A DNA stretch of 64,000 nt from Pseudomonadota bacterium. Lineage in GTDB: Bacteria > Pseudomonadota > Gammaproteobacteria > Enterobacterales > Enterobacteriaceae. A program made the translations under genes and the position numbers. Positions 43,232 to 51,604 of the stretch are shown in pieces. Position 1 is the stretch's first letter, and the number at the start of each line of letters is the position of its first letter. The DNA lies in NCBI GenBank assembly GCA_018261615.1, contig JAGTSE010000010.1:1-64000 (forward strand), written 5' to 3'. The notes under the pieces were generated by a model that was not told the origin of the DNA, made no database searches, and saw only the letters and a program-made list of their open reading frames with translations.

Positions 43232-43499
43232 ATGACATTAGATGAATACTTGAAAAAAAAAACGAGTGCGCCAAGCTGAATTGGCCTCGCTAGTTGGTTG
43301 CAGCCAATCGATGATAAGTCTTGTCGCTACGGGATGTAGTCAATTGAGTCCTGAGAAGGCGTTACGTGTGGCGGAGGCCACTAACTACGCTGTCACTCCT
43401 CATGAATTAAGACCAGATATCTATCGGAATCCAACCGATGGCTTGCCCTCTGGATTCAAAGATAGCGCAGAGAAGGCCGAAGGAGCTGAACAATGGTGA
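43232..43499 (+). CDS. ydaS: YdaS/Cro-like DNA-binding protein, reading frame interrupted at an A10 tract
   Basis: ATG ACA TTA GAT GAA TAC TTG then A10; removing one A gives MTLDEYLKKKRVRQAELASLVGCSQSMISLVATG...; the downstream part is open from GTG 43266. Confidence 0.65.
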
Positions 43500-43990
43500 T
43501 CAGCAACGAGAAAGTCATGGACGCGCTCAACGCATGGCTGCGCTTGCCGACGGTAACGCAGGAGTATGCCACGCGGGTGATCACAAGCGAATTCCTGGCG
43601 CAGTATCCAAGGCCAGCACTCGCAATCCATCGCATCGAATTTGACGACGGAACGATCGATTTCGCTGCCTGGCGCCGGAACCGCATAAACATTTTTCAAC
43701 GCTGGAGAAAGCTCGAAACGCCGGAACACCAGGACAAATTTTCTGCGCTGATCCCGGCTATCCTGGAGGCGATCCGGAAGGACACTCCAGAGGTGCATAA
43801 ACGAGTAACAGCTGGCGAAAGCATTGAATACCTGGTAGCTCGATTGATGAAAGAAAGCACTGAGGCCGCTAACGCTCCTCTTCTCGGCGCTTCATTGCCG
43901 GATTTTGAACGGGAATGCGACGAAGCCATTGATGCGCTTTGGGCGCTACGAAATGGCTACCGCCGTAAGTTCCAGAGATGTGACCAGTAG
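43493..43990 (+). CDS. ydaT: YdaT-family phage protein/toxin
   Basis: Position after ydaS and YdaT-like sequence. Confidence 0.7.
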   Translation: MVISNEKVMDALNAWLRLPTVTQEYATRVITSEFLAQYPRPALAIHRIEFDDGTIDFAAWRRNRINIFQRWRKLETPEHQDKFSALIPAILEAIRKDTPEVHKRVTAGESIEYLVARLMKESTEAANAPLLGASLPDFERECDEAIDALWALRNGYRRKFQRCDQ

Positions 43991-44019
43991 GAAAATTTTA
44001 AAGGGTTGACGAGGTTTTT

Positions 44020-44886
44020 GTGAGTAGCAGAGTTCAGGGATTTGTTTGGGATGCCTGCGCGGCAAACGGTATCACTGGCGCGAAACTCCTGATTATGGTT
44101 CGCCTAGCTGATTACTCAAATGATGAAGGGATCAGTTATCCGGGTGTGGAAAGTATTAGCCGTCAGCTTGGCCTGGCTGAAAGCACTGTCTACGGCGCGC
44201 TGGCACAACTGGAAAAGGCTGGGTGGGTTAGAAGGAAGCCCCGCCGGAACGGTAATCGTAGAACCTCGAATTTGTATTTCCTAAACGTCGAAAGGCTTGA
44301 GTTTTTGGCTGAACAGGAAAGGGCGAAAATTCGCGCAATCAAGGCCGAAAAGAAATCAGCTTTTCTACCTCCAGAATCTGGAGGTACAGATTTTGAACCT
44401 CCAGTATTTAGAGCCACAAGTGGACTTGAACCTCCAGTATTTAGAGCCACAAGTGGACTTGAACCTCCAGTATTTAGAGCCTCAAGTGGACTTGAACCTC
44501 CAGAATCTGGAGGGGATCCACAAGTATTAAAACATGATCCACAAGTAAAAGATCTTGAACCACAAGGTAAGCATGTGCGTGCGAGAAAAAAATCAAAATT
44601 CGATCCACTGACGATTAAGCCCTCGAATGTGAGCCCAGAGACCTGGAGGGATTGGGTTTCTCATCGCGAGGAGATTGGCAAACGTCTCACAGAGACAACC
44701 TGCAGGCTGCAATCCAAAAAATTATCGGATTGCAGCGATCCGGATGCGGTTATCAATCTGTCGATTACGAACGGCTGGACAGGGCTATTCCCTGAAAAAG
44801 TCTATCGGCCAGATGCGGGCAGGGTTAACGGCCGGATCGACGTTTCACTGCCTGACAACACGATCCCTCCAGGTTTCAAGGGGTAG
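44020..44886 (+). CDS. O-like replication initiation protein (HTH N-terminus)
   Basis: N-terminal wHTH (LIMVRLADYSNDEGISYPGVESISRQLGLAESTVYGALAQLEKAGW), internal iterons, precedes dnaC-like gene. Confidence 0.82.
   Translation: MSSRVQGFVWDACAANGITGAKLLIMVRLADYSNDEGISYPGVESISRQLGLAESTVYGALAQLEKAGWVRRKPRRNGNRRTSNLYFLNVERLEFLAEQERAKIRAIKAEKKSAFLPPESGGTDFEPPVFRATSGLEPPVFRATSGLEPPVFRASSGLEPPESGGDPQVLKHDPQVKDLEPQGKHVRARKKSKFDPLTIKPSNVSPETWRDWVSHREEIGKRLTETTCRLQSKKLSDCSDPDAVINLSITNGWTGLFPEKVYRPDAGRVNGRIDVSLPDNTIPPGFKG
44368..44513. repeat. Iteron array: three 33-bp tandem repeats flanked by two identical 17-bp palindromes (candidate phage ori)
   Basis: Units 44395-44427, 44428-44460, 44461-44493 (gaacctccagtatttagagccacaagtggactt); CCTCCAGAATCTGGAGG at 44368-44384 and 44497-44513. 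Confidence 0.75.
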
Positions 44887-44892
44887 TCGAGC

Positions 44893-45639
44893 ATGAAAAA
44901 CATTGTGAATTCTGGAGTGCTTGAGCGCATTCGCAGACTGGCCCCGCAGCACGTAACCGCACCGTTCAGCACTGTGGCTGAGTGGCGGGAGTGGCAACTT
45001 GCCGAAGGTCGGAAGCGCTGTGCAGAAATCGAGCAGCAGAACCGACAGGTGCGGGTGGAGAAAATTCTCAATCGCTCAGGCATCCAGTCACTTCACCGCA
45101 GGTGTTCGTTTGCGAATTACTGGGTTCAGAACGATGGTCAGCGGTACGCACTCAGCCAGGCCAAGTCCATCGCCAGCGAACTGGAGTCCGGTTGCACGAA
45201 CTTCGCGTTTAGCGGGAAGCCGGGGACCGGGAAAAATCACCTGGCGGCGGCCATTGGCAACCACCTGCTGAAAACCGGTAAAACGGTGATTGTGGTTACC
45301 GTGGCAGACGTGATGAGCGCATTACACGCCAGTTACGATGACGGGAATTCCGGCGAAAAATTTCTGCGGGAACTGTGTGAGGTTGACCTGCTGGTACTCG
45401 ATGAAATCGGCGTGCAGCGCGAAACCAAAAACGAGCAGGTCGTACTGCACCAGATTGTTGACCGCCGGACGGCATCGTTGCGCAGCGTGGGGATGCTGAC
45501 AAATCTGAACTACGAAGCCATGAAAAACCTGCTGGGCGAGCGCGTGATGGATCGCATGACGATGAACGGGGGGCGATGGGTGAATTTTAGCTGGGAAAGC
45601 TGGCGCCCGAATGTTGGCCAGACCGGAGCAGTGGTGTAG
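44893..45639 (+). CDS. DnaC-like helicase loader (YdaV-like)
   Basis: FSGKPGTGKNHLAAAIGNHLLK Walker A typical of DnaC; LLVLDEIG Walker B. Confidence 0.92.
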   Translation: MKNIVNSGVLERIRRLAPQHVTAPFSTVAEWREWQLAEGRKRCAEIEQQNRQVRVEKILNRSGIQSLHRRCSFANYWVQNDGQRYALSQAKSIASELESGCTNFAFSGKPGTGKNHLAAAIGNHLLKTGKTVIVVTVADVMSALHASYDDGNSGEKFLRELCEVDLLVLDEIGVQRETKNEQVVLHQIVDRRTASLRSVGMLTNLNYEAMKNLLGERVMDRMTMNGGRWVNFSWESWRPNVGQTGAVV

Positions 45640-45648
45640 ACAAGTCGC

Positions 45649-45978
45649 ATGAACAGCAAAAACCAACAGGCCGCCATCAGGCATCTGCTGGAGAACGGGG
45701 AAGCCACGCCCCGCGAATTAGCTGATGCACTGGGGGTAAGTAACAAAAAAATCCACAACCTCATCCAGAATATGCAGCGGTATGGGAGGTTAAGTCGGGA
45801 AGGGAAGAAATATCGCCTTGCGGATAACTGGCAGGAAAAAATCTGCATTGCCAGAGCGGTGACTGAGCGACCGACACCACCGAAAACCGTAGCAGTGCAG
45901 GAATGCCGCCGTAACTGGCGCGGGTACCAGATACACAAAATTTTTGGGAGTAGCCGGGGAGCCGGTAACAGAGTTTAG
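45649..45978 (+). CDS. wHTH phage protein of unknown function
   Basis: N-terminal HTH (ATPRELADALGVSNKKIHNLIQNMQRYGRL). Confidence 0.65.
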   Translation: MNSKNQQAAIRHLLENGEATPRELADALGVSNKKIHNLIQNMQRYGRLSREGKKYRLADNWQEKICIARAVTERPTPPKTVAVQECRRNWRGYQIHKIFGSSRGAGNRV

Positions 45979-45986
45979 GAGTTGAA

Positions 45987-46691
45987 ATGGAAACCGTACT
46001 TAAAGCACTTGAATCAATGGGCAAAGCCTCGTCTGTCGAACTTGCCGCGCGTCTGGGCATGGAGCGTAAACAGGTGATTAACGAGCTGTGGGAATTGCAA
46101 AAGGCTGGCGCGGTAACTAAAAACGGCCCGATCTGGGCGTTGTCTGATGACAGCGACCAGGAAATTGAGGATGTTGGCGAAATGCCAGCACCAAAAGTTA
46201 CTGAGCAGCACCTGCTCGGTGCAATTGGGGAGCGTGGGCCGCTAACTGCCGATGAACTGGCCGCGTTGTTCTGTGTCACCTCACGTAAAGTGGCTTCCAC
46301 ACTGGCGATGGCAACCAGAAAATCGCGAGTTCACCGTGTCGCCAAAGACGGGAAATATCGTTACTACCTTCCAAATCAGCATGTGGCCGAAATGCTGGAT
46401 AATCAGGACGCTGGAAAATCTGAGCAGCAGCCGGAGACCGTGAAATTACCCGCGCCAGAAATGACACCCAAAGCACCTGCAGAGGATATTGCAGAAGTGG
46501 CGCAGTCAATCCCGTCGTTTATCGAAAAGCGTGCTGACGACCTGATTTTCCCTTCGTTGTACATGGCGAACCGGGAACTGCGCCGGGCAAAAAATCAGGT
46601 TCAGAAGTGGGAGAGGGTATGTGCAGCACTTCGTGAACTGAACAAGCACCGGGATATTGTTGCGAAAATTCATCAGGAGGCTGCGCAGTGA
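45987..46691 (+). CDS. DUF1627-like phage protein with duplicated wHTH
   Basis: METVLKALESMGKASSVELAARLGMERKQVINELWELQKAGAV. Confidence 0.7.
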   Translation: METVLKALESMGKASSVELAARLGMERKQVINELWELQKAGAVTKNGPIWALSDDSDQEIEDVGEMPAPKVTEQHLLGAIGERGPLTADELAALFCVTSRKVASTLAMATRKSRVHRVAKDGKYRYYLPNQHVAEMLDNQDAGKSEQQPETVKLPAPEMTPKAPAEDIAEVAQSIPSFIEKRADDLIFPSLYMANRELRRAKNQVQKWERVCAALRELNKHRDIVAKIHQEAAQ

Positions 46692-46860
46692 GTAATTCAA
46701 AATGTCAGGTTAACGGCAATCAAATTACTCCATGTGTGGTGTTGGGAAAAGCACTCGAGTACAGGAATCCAACCTTAAAGAGAATTCAAACGTGTTGAAG
46801 GTGGTGCATCGTGAAAAATCGTAAAGCCAAAATGATAGTGGCCCGAGTAATTGACATCCT

Positions 46861-46884
46861 CCCCGCCCCAAAGGGCGGGGTTTT
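46861..46884 (+). terminator. Strong terminator-like hairpin
   Basis: CCCCGCCC-CAAA-GGGCGGGG-TTTT. Confidence 0.7.
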
Positions 46885-46945
46885 ACGGCGCTCCTGATAA
46901 AACACACTTTCGCTGTAGAATTGTTGTCATTAAATGGCGTCATAA

Positions 46946-47012
46946 GTAGAATCACGCCGGGTGCTTGAGGCTATCTGTCTCAGGTATACACGAGGCAGAT
47001 AGAGAAAAGCCC
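46946..47012 (-). ncRNA. sok: Sok antisense RNA
   Basis: Minus strand GGGCTTTTCTCTATCTGCCTCGTGTATACCTGAGACAGATAGCCTCAAGCACCCGGCGTGATTCTAC; immediately upstream of hok. Confidence 0.85.
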
Positions 47013-47124
47013 CAGTTAACATTACGCGTCCGGCAAGACGCTTAACATTAATCTGAGGCCATATCTATATGCGACACATAAAGATTAGCCTCTTACGGAC
47101 CGAAAGGTCAAGGAGAAGCAGGCT

Positions 47125-47280
47125 ATGAAGCAGCAAAAGGCGATGTTAATCGCCCTGATCGTCATCTGTATCACCGCCATTATGGCGGTACTGGTAACGA
47201 GGAAAGACCTCTGCGAGGTACGAATCCGAACCGGCCAGACGGAGGTCGCTGTCTTCACGGTCTACGAACCTGTTAAGTAA
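47125..47280 (+). CDS. hok: Hok/Gef family type I toxin (HokD/RelF-like)
   Basis: MKQQKAMLIALIVICITAIMAVLVTRKDLCEVRIRTGQTEVAVFTVYEPVK (51 aa); not in the ORF track because it is short. Confidence 0.95.
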   Translation: MKQQKAMLIALIVICITAIMAVLVTRKDLCEVRIRTGQTEVAVFTVYEPVK

Positions 47281-47568
47281 GAGCATCGGCGGGGAGAAAT
47301 CCCCGCCATCTCTGATGTGTCGGCATCCTCAACGCACCCGCACTTAACCCGCTTCGGCGGGTTTTTTGTTGCGTGCTGAATGCTCAGGGTGAAAAATAAC
47401 CATATATTTGATTATATACACGACAAAAAATAAAAGTCATTGTGCCTGCACATTAAATAATCAAATATACGGCGTGAAATAAATGGTTACAGTCGTTATA
47501 TTTTCGCCATTAATTAAATTTGCAAAAAAATGCACATTTTCATTTTCCCTTAGCAGCAAGGAGGTATT

Positions 47569-47733
47569 GTGAAAACGCTTAAAAAGTTAATTAATCGGGA
47601 TGGGCTTTATGCTGTACGTATAGAAGATGGCGGCGTTTTATTTAGTGCCCAAATTCCTGAAGATCATGTGATTCTTTCTGTTGAGGCTTTTATAGAATAC
47701 CTAAAACGGCTCGGGTTCACTGTTACCCGTTAA
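47569..47733 (+). CDS. Small hypothetical phage protein (54 aa, GTG start)
   Basis: AAGGAGG RBS 5 nt upstream; MKTLKKLINRDGLYAVRIEDGGVLFSAQIPEDHVILSVEAFIEYLKRLGFTVTR. Confidence 0.6.
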   Translation: MKTLKKLINRDGLYAVRIEDGGVLFSAQIPEDHVILSVEAFIEYLKRLGFTVTR

Positions 47734-47796
47734 TGTTTTAAAATCCGTTTGTCGGCTTGAACACCCGGCAACCTACAGCGCCACCGGAGAATTACG

Positions 47797-48396
47797 ATGG
47801 CGCATATACAACTTGTTAAACATAACTCATCAGGATTACTGCTCCCCGCTACACCGGAGAGTGGCGATTTTCTGCATCAAATCAAAATTGGTGAGTGGAT
47901 ACACGCCGATTTTAAGCGTGTACGTAACTACGCATTCCACAAGCGTTTTTTCAAACTTCTGCAGCTCGGATTCGATTACTGGACTCCAACAGGTGGCGTT
48001 ATCACTCCGCGCGAGCGGAAGCTGGTTTCTGGTTTTGTTGATTTCTTGTGTGAGTCAGTAGGCCGGGAACATACTCCGGCACTGAGTGACGCAGCAGAGC
48101 AGTATCTGCACGAAATCGCCACCAGGAGAACCGGGGACGTTGCGCTGCTCAAATCTTTCGATGCTTTCCGTGAATGGGTAACAGTTCAGGCTGGTTTTTT
48201 CCTGGAGATTGTCTACCCGGACGGCAGTCGCGGGCGCAGGGCTAAATCCATCGCCTTTTCGAATATGGACGAAGGCGAGTTTCAGCAGGTTTATAGATCA
48301 GTGCTGAACGTTCTGTGGAACTGGATCCTGTTCAGAAAATTTTCTTCTCCGGAAGAAGTTGAGAACGTCGCCGCTCAGCTTCTGGAGTTCGCATGA
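47797..48396 (+). CDS. DUF1367 family phage protein
   Basis: NinB/NinG-region type protein; MAHIQLVKHNSSGLLLPATPESGDFLHQIKIGEWIHADFKRVRN. Confidence 0.85.
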   Translation: MAHIQLVKHNSSGLLLPATPESGDFLHQIKIGEWIHADFKRVRNYAFHKRFFKLLQLGFDYWTPTGGVITPRERKLVSGFVDFLCESVGREHTPALSDAAEQYLHEIATRRTGDVALLKSFDAFREWVTVQAGFFLEIVYPDGSRGRRAKSIAFSNMDEGEFQQVYRSVLNVLWNWILFRKFSSPEEVENVAAQLLEFA

Positions 48397-48689
48397 TGGC
48401 TGATTTACGAAAAGCGGCACGTGGCCTGATGTGTACAGTCAGGATCCCCGGTTACTGCAACCATAACCCCGAAACATCTGTGCTTGCGCACTATCGGATG
48501 GCTGGCACTTGTGGGATCGCAACAAAACCACACGATATGCAGGCGGCGATCGCCTGTAGCTGCTGCCATGATGTCATCGATGGTCGCGTGAAAACCGAAT
48601 ACAGCCACGACGAGCTGCGCCTTATGCACGCTGAAGGCGTAATGCGCACGCTTGCCATCTGGAAGAAAGAGGGGCTGCTGAAAGTATGA
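48393..48689 (+). CDS. DUF1364 (YbcO-like) recombination nuclease
   Basis: MCTVRIPGYCNHNPETSVLAHYRM...CSCCHDVIDGR HNH-like motifs. Confidence 0.85.
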   Translation: MMADLRKAARGLMCTVRIPGYCNHNPETSVLAHYRMAGTCGIATKPHDMQAAIACSCCHDVIDGRVKTEYSHDELRLMHAEGVMRTLAIWKKEGLLKV

Positions 48690-48877
48690 TAGCCGCCGAA
48701 AAACACCGCTACGAAAAAGAATCCATCCTCCGCGCGCTTGCACTGGCGCGCCAGCACCATTCCCGCACGCAGCAGAAAACAGGAGCCGCCGCATGAAATT
48801 GGAATCAACACTCAAACATTTTAGCCCTCAGGGTATGCATATCAGCGACAACGTAAATAAAACAGGAGTACAGAACA

Positions 48878-49228
48878 ATGCGTGATATGTATGAAGTAAT
48901 GGATCGCTGGGGAGCTTGGGCGGTGGCTGATAGTAGTGGGGTTGACTGGCAACCAATTGCAGCTGGGTTTAAGGGCTTGTTACCTCACGGAAAGAAATCA
49001 CGTCTACAATGCGATGATGATGAAGGAATCATGATTGACAGCTGTGTCGCCCGCCTGCGGAAGTATAAGCCAGAAGAGTATGAGCTAATTATTGCTCACT
49101 TCGTTATCGGTATTTCATTACGCACTATCGCGAAGAAGCGGAAGTGTTCGGATGGCACGGTCAGAAAGGAATTACAGAGTGCAATGGGGTTTATTGATGG
49201 AATTTTATACCTCCTTTCAAATCACTAA
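48878..49228 (+). CDS. Antitermination protein Q family
   Basis: MRDMYEVMDRWGAWAVADSSGVDWQPIAAGFKGLLPHGKKSRLQCDDDEGIMID... Phage_antitermQ-like. Confidence 0.88.
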   Translation: MRDMYEVMDRWGAWAVADSSGVDWQPIAAGFKGLLPHGKKSRLQCDDDEGIMIDSCVARLRKYKPEEYELIIAHFVIGISLRTIAKKRKCSDGTVRKELQSAMGFIDGILYLLSNH

Positions 49229-49318
49229 AGAGGCAAAATATTTAATGTTTGATATTTAGAAACGATGCGTTTTAGGATAAAATGCATCGTTATTATTGCT
49301 GTTTAATTGAGGGTTTTT

Positions 49319-50173
49319 ATGTCGGCATTCATCACTCCATTGCGTTACCCCGGTGGAAAAGGGCGCATGGGGCCATGGTTATCAGAATTACTAAGACATA
49401 ACAATATCAGTGGTGGGTATTATGTTGAGCCTTATGCTGGTGGTGCTGGTGCGGCATTATTTTTATTGATGAATGGGTATGTAAATCATACCATTATCAA
49501 TGACTTAGATCCCGTTGTGTACTCATTTTGGTGGTCTATATTAAACGAGAATGAAAATTTCATTGAATTAATTAACCAAACAGAAGTTACCATCGATAAT
49601 TGGTATGAACAAAAAGAAATAATGACCAATTATTCAGACTATGATGCCCTCAAAGTGGGTTTTGCCACTTTTTTTATGAATCGTACAAACCGTTCAGGTA
49701 TTCTGTCGGGGGGGGTTATTGGTGGTAAGAATCAGGATGGGAAGTATAAAATTGATGCAAGATACAACAAAAAAAATCTTTGTGAGAGAATAAAAAAAAT
49801 TGGGGCGATGAAATGCTTTATAGATCTCTATAATTTAGATGCCAGTAACTTTCTTGACGAAATAAGTAATAAACTGCCAGCGAAATCGTTAATATATTTA
49901 GATCCTCCATACTATGAAAAAGGCAGCCAACTTTATCGCAACCATTATAAACCGTGTGATCATAAAGTAATTTCTGAAAAAATAGTTAGTATTCGTACTC
50001 CAGTTATTGTGACATATGATAATTGTGAAGAGATTAAAAATTTATACAGTAATGAAAAAAAAGTTGAGTTTTCTTTTCATTACTCAACTCATTTGGCAAG
50101 ACCTAAAGTAACAGAACTTATGATTTATAAAAACTTAGTTCTGCATAAAACTCCTTCGATGAAAAAAGAATAA
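49319..50173 (+). CDS. Dam-family (D12 class) N6-adenine DNA methyltransferase
   Basis: LRYPGGKGRM...YVEPYAGGAGAALFLLMNG and LIYLDPPYYEKG (DPPY); ATG 49319 preferred over TTG 49307. Confidence 0.9.
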   Translation: MSAFITPLRYPGGKGRMGPWLSELLRHNNISGGYYVEPYAGGAGAALFLLMNGYVNHTIINDLDPVVYSFWWSILNENENFIELINQTEVTIDNWYEQKEIMTNYSDYDALKVGFATFFMNRTNRSGILSGGVIGGKNQDGKYKIDARYNKKNLCERIKKIGAMKCFIDLYNLDASNFLDEISNKLPAKSLIYLDPPYYEKGSQLYRNHYKPCDHKVISEKIVSIRTPVIVTYDNCEEIKNLYSNEKKVEFSFHYSTHLARPKVTELMIYKNLVLHKTPSMKKE

Positions 50174-50176
50174 TGT

Positions 50177-50205
50177 CAGGTTGGTTTATAAAATAAACCA
50201 ACCTG
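50177..50205. terminator. Bidirectional terminator between convergent dam and parB-like genes
   Basis: CAGGTTGGTTTAT-AAA-ATAAACCAACCTG: perfect 13-bp arms, 3-nt loop. Confidence 0.75.
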
Positions 50206-50212
50206 ATTGATC

Positions 50213-51604
50213 CTAATCTTTCCAACAAGCACGAACAAAACAACCAATATTGGTCCAAAAAACATTAAGAGATATATAATCTGGGTGGTGTGTTTCTCTG
50301 TGAATTAATTTTTGCAATGTTTCAATATGCAAAACACCTTGTTCTCCCCTAGTATATGTCAAAATTACATGATGCTCTGAATCCGTTATCAATCCATTCT
50401 CAAACATATGTTCCGCACTAAAGGCAATATTTTTTGCTAAGCTTTTCCTGTCGGTTAAATTATGCATCCTTCTGTATTCTTTATCGCTTAGTTCTAAAAG
50501 AGCGCGAAGTAAAAAAGCAACTGCAAGAGTTGTTTTTTTTACATCAAGTTGCCTTAGTTCAGAAATAATGGTTCTTATTTTTGTTTCTTCGTCTGGAACG
50601 TTAATTCCTATTTTACCAGTCCCTAATATTTTACTCCTTTCTGCAGGTGATTTTTTAGGGGTTCGGCCACGTGGTGATGAGGGTTTAGTATCCTCTTCGC
50701 TCGAGTCTGTGCTTGGGTTTTTTTCTGAACTGTTGTCAGGACCACCTTTTTTATCAGTAGAATCCTCTGAAGGATTCGGTTTGCTTTCATTTTTATCCTG
50801 ATCTACATGATCATATATACCTGCGCGCTCTCTTACAGATAATAAATATTGTTTTGCATCATCAGGATTAAATACGGTGTTAACATCAACCAGCTTAAGT
50901 GAAAAATCAGAATTTATATTTGATGCCATTTTCATTATTTTTTCTTTTGATAATATAGGCACCAAATCGTCATTTTCTATTTCGAATCCTAGAAGGCGAA
51001 GGTTATCTTTTGTGAAAAATCGCGCCACACTACTAATAGGGAAATCATCTTCTACATCTAAACCCTCACGTTCTGCCCAGCACATATATTGGCCCGCTCT
51101 TTTATAATCTGTTGGGTGACCATTATTGAGCAAATAAACTGTACGCATATATGCGTACCAATCGTATTGTCCAGCTCCGTTGCGTGCGCCAGAATGTCTT
51201 GCAACTATTTCTTGGAATATTGCCTCGAAGTTATTGCTTGATAAACAATCAACAGTTGAAGGTATATTTTGCTCGAACTTTTCTTTTATTTTTTTTATCT
51301 TGCTTATTAAATGAGGTTCGGGGCAACTTTCAGGGAAATTAAGCAGTTTTAAGGCCGTAATTCTCCTATTCCCATCTTTTACTATCCACTTACCTTCCGT
51401 GTGAGGCATTACTAATATGGGCATCGTTGTCAACCCATGTGCCGCTATATCTTCCATTAAAACCAGCATTTGGCTTTCTTTACGCAAAATTCTAGAAATA
51501 CAATTATTCTGATCTGTCCCCGCACGTATTCTGGCGTTTTCAGTATCTAGAAGAATATTTTGAATTGGAATATCATTTAGCTGTGTGAAATCTTTACGAG
51601 CCAT
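50213..51604 (-). CDS. ParB/Srx N-terminal-domain protein with Ser/Asp-rich linker and helical C-terminal domain
   Basis: WIVKDGNRRITALKLL (ParB-like GxRR motif); 463 aa; low-complexity DQDKNESKPNPSEDSTDKKGGPDNSSEKNPSTDSSEEDTKPSS linker. Confidence 0.75.
   Translation of the reverse strand: MARKDFTQLNDIPIQNILLDTENARIRAGTDQNNCISRILRKESQMLVLMEDIAAHGLTTMPILVMPHTEGKWIVKDGNRRITALKLLNFPESCPEPHLISKIKKIKEKFEQNIPSTVDCLSSNNFEAIFQEIVARHSGARNGAGQYDWYAYMRTVYLLNNGHPTDYKRAGQYMCWAEREGLDVEDDFPISSVARFFTKDNLRLLGFEIENDDLVPILSKEKIMKMASNINSDFSLKLVDVNTVFNPDDAKQYLLSVRERAGIYDHVDQDKNESKPNPSEDSTDKKGGPDNSSEKNPSTDSSEEDTKPSSPRGRTPKKSPAERSKILGTGKIGINVPDEETKIRTIISELRQLDVKKTTLAVAFLLRALLELSDKEYRRMHNLTDRKSLAKNIAFSAEHMFENGLITDSEHHVILTYTRGEQGVLHIETLQKLIHRETHHPDYISLNVFWTNIGCFVRACWKD

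Noticed and set aside
44395-44493. 33-bp repeats considered as a CRISPR array
   Set aside because: Repeats are directly contiguous with no spacers, and are in-frame coding within the replication gene; interpreted as iterons.
46850-46900. GC-rich hairpin (tcctccccgcccc aaagggcgggg) considered as an IS200/IS605 element end
   Set aside because: No tnpA/tnpB nearby; the T-run makes a terminator the simpler reading, though a remnant cannot be excluded.
50213-51604. Partition (ParB) function with plasmid-like maintenance
   Set aside because: No ParA gene adjacent and the prophage is integrated; a non-partition role is more likely.
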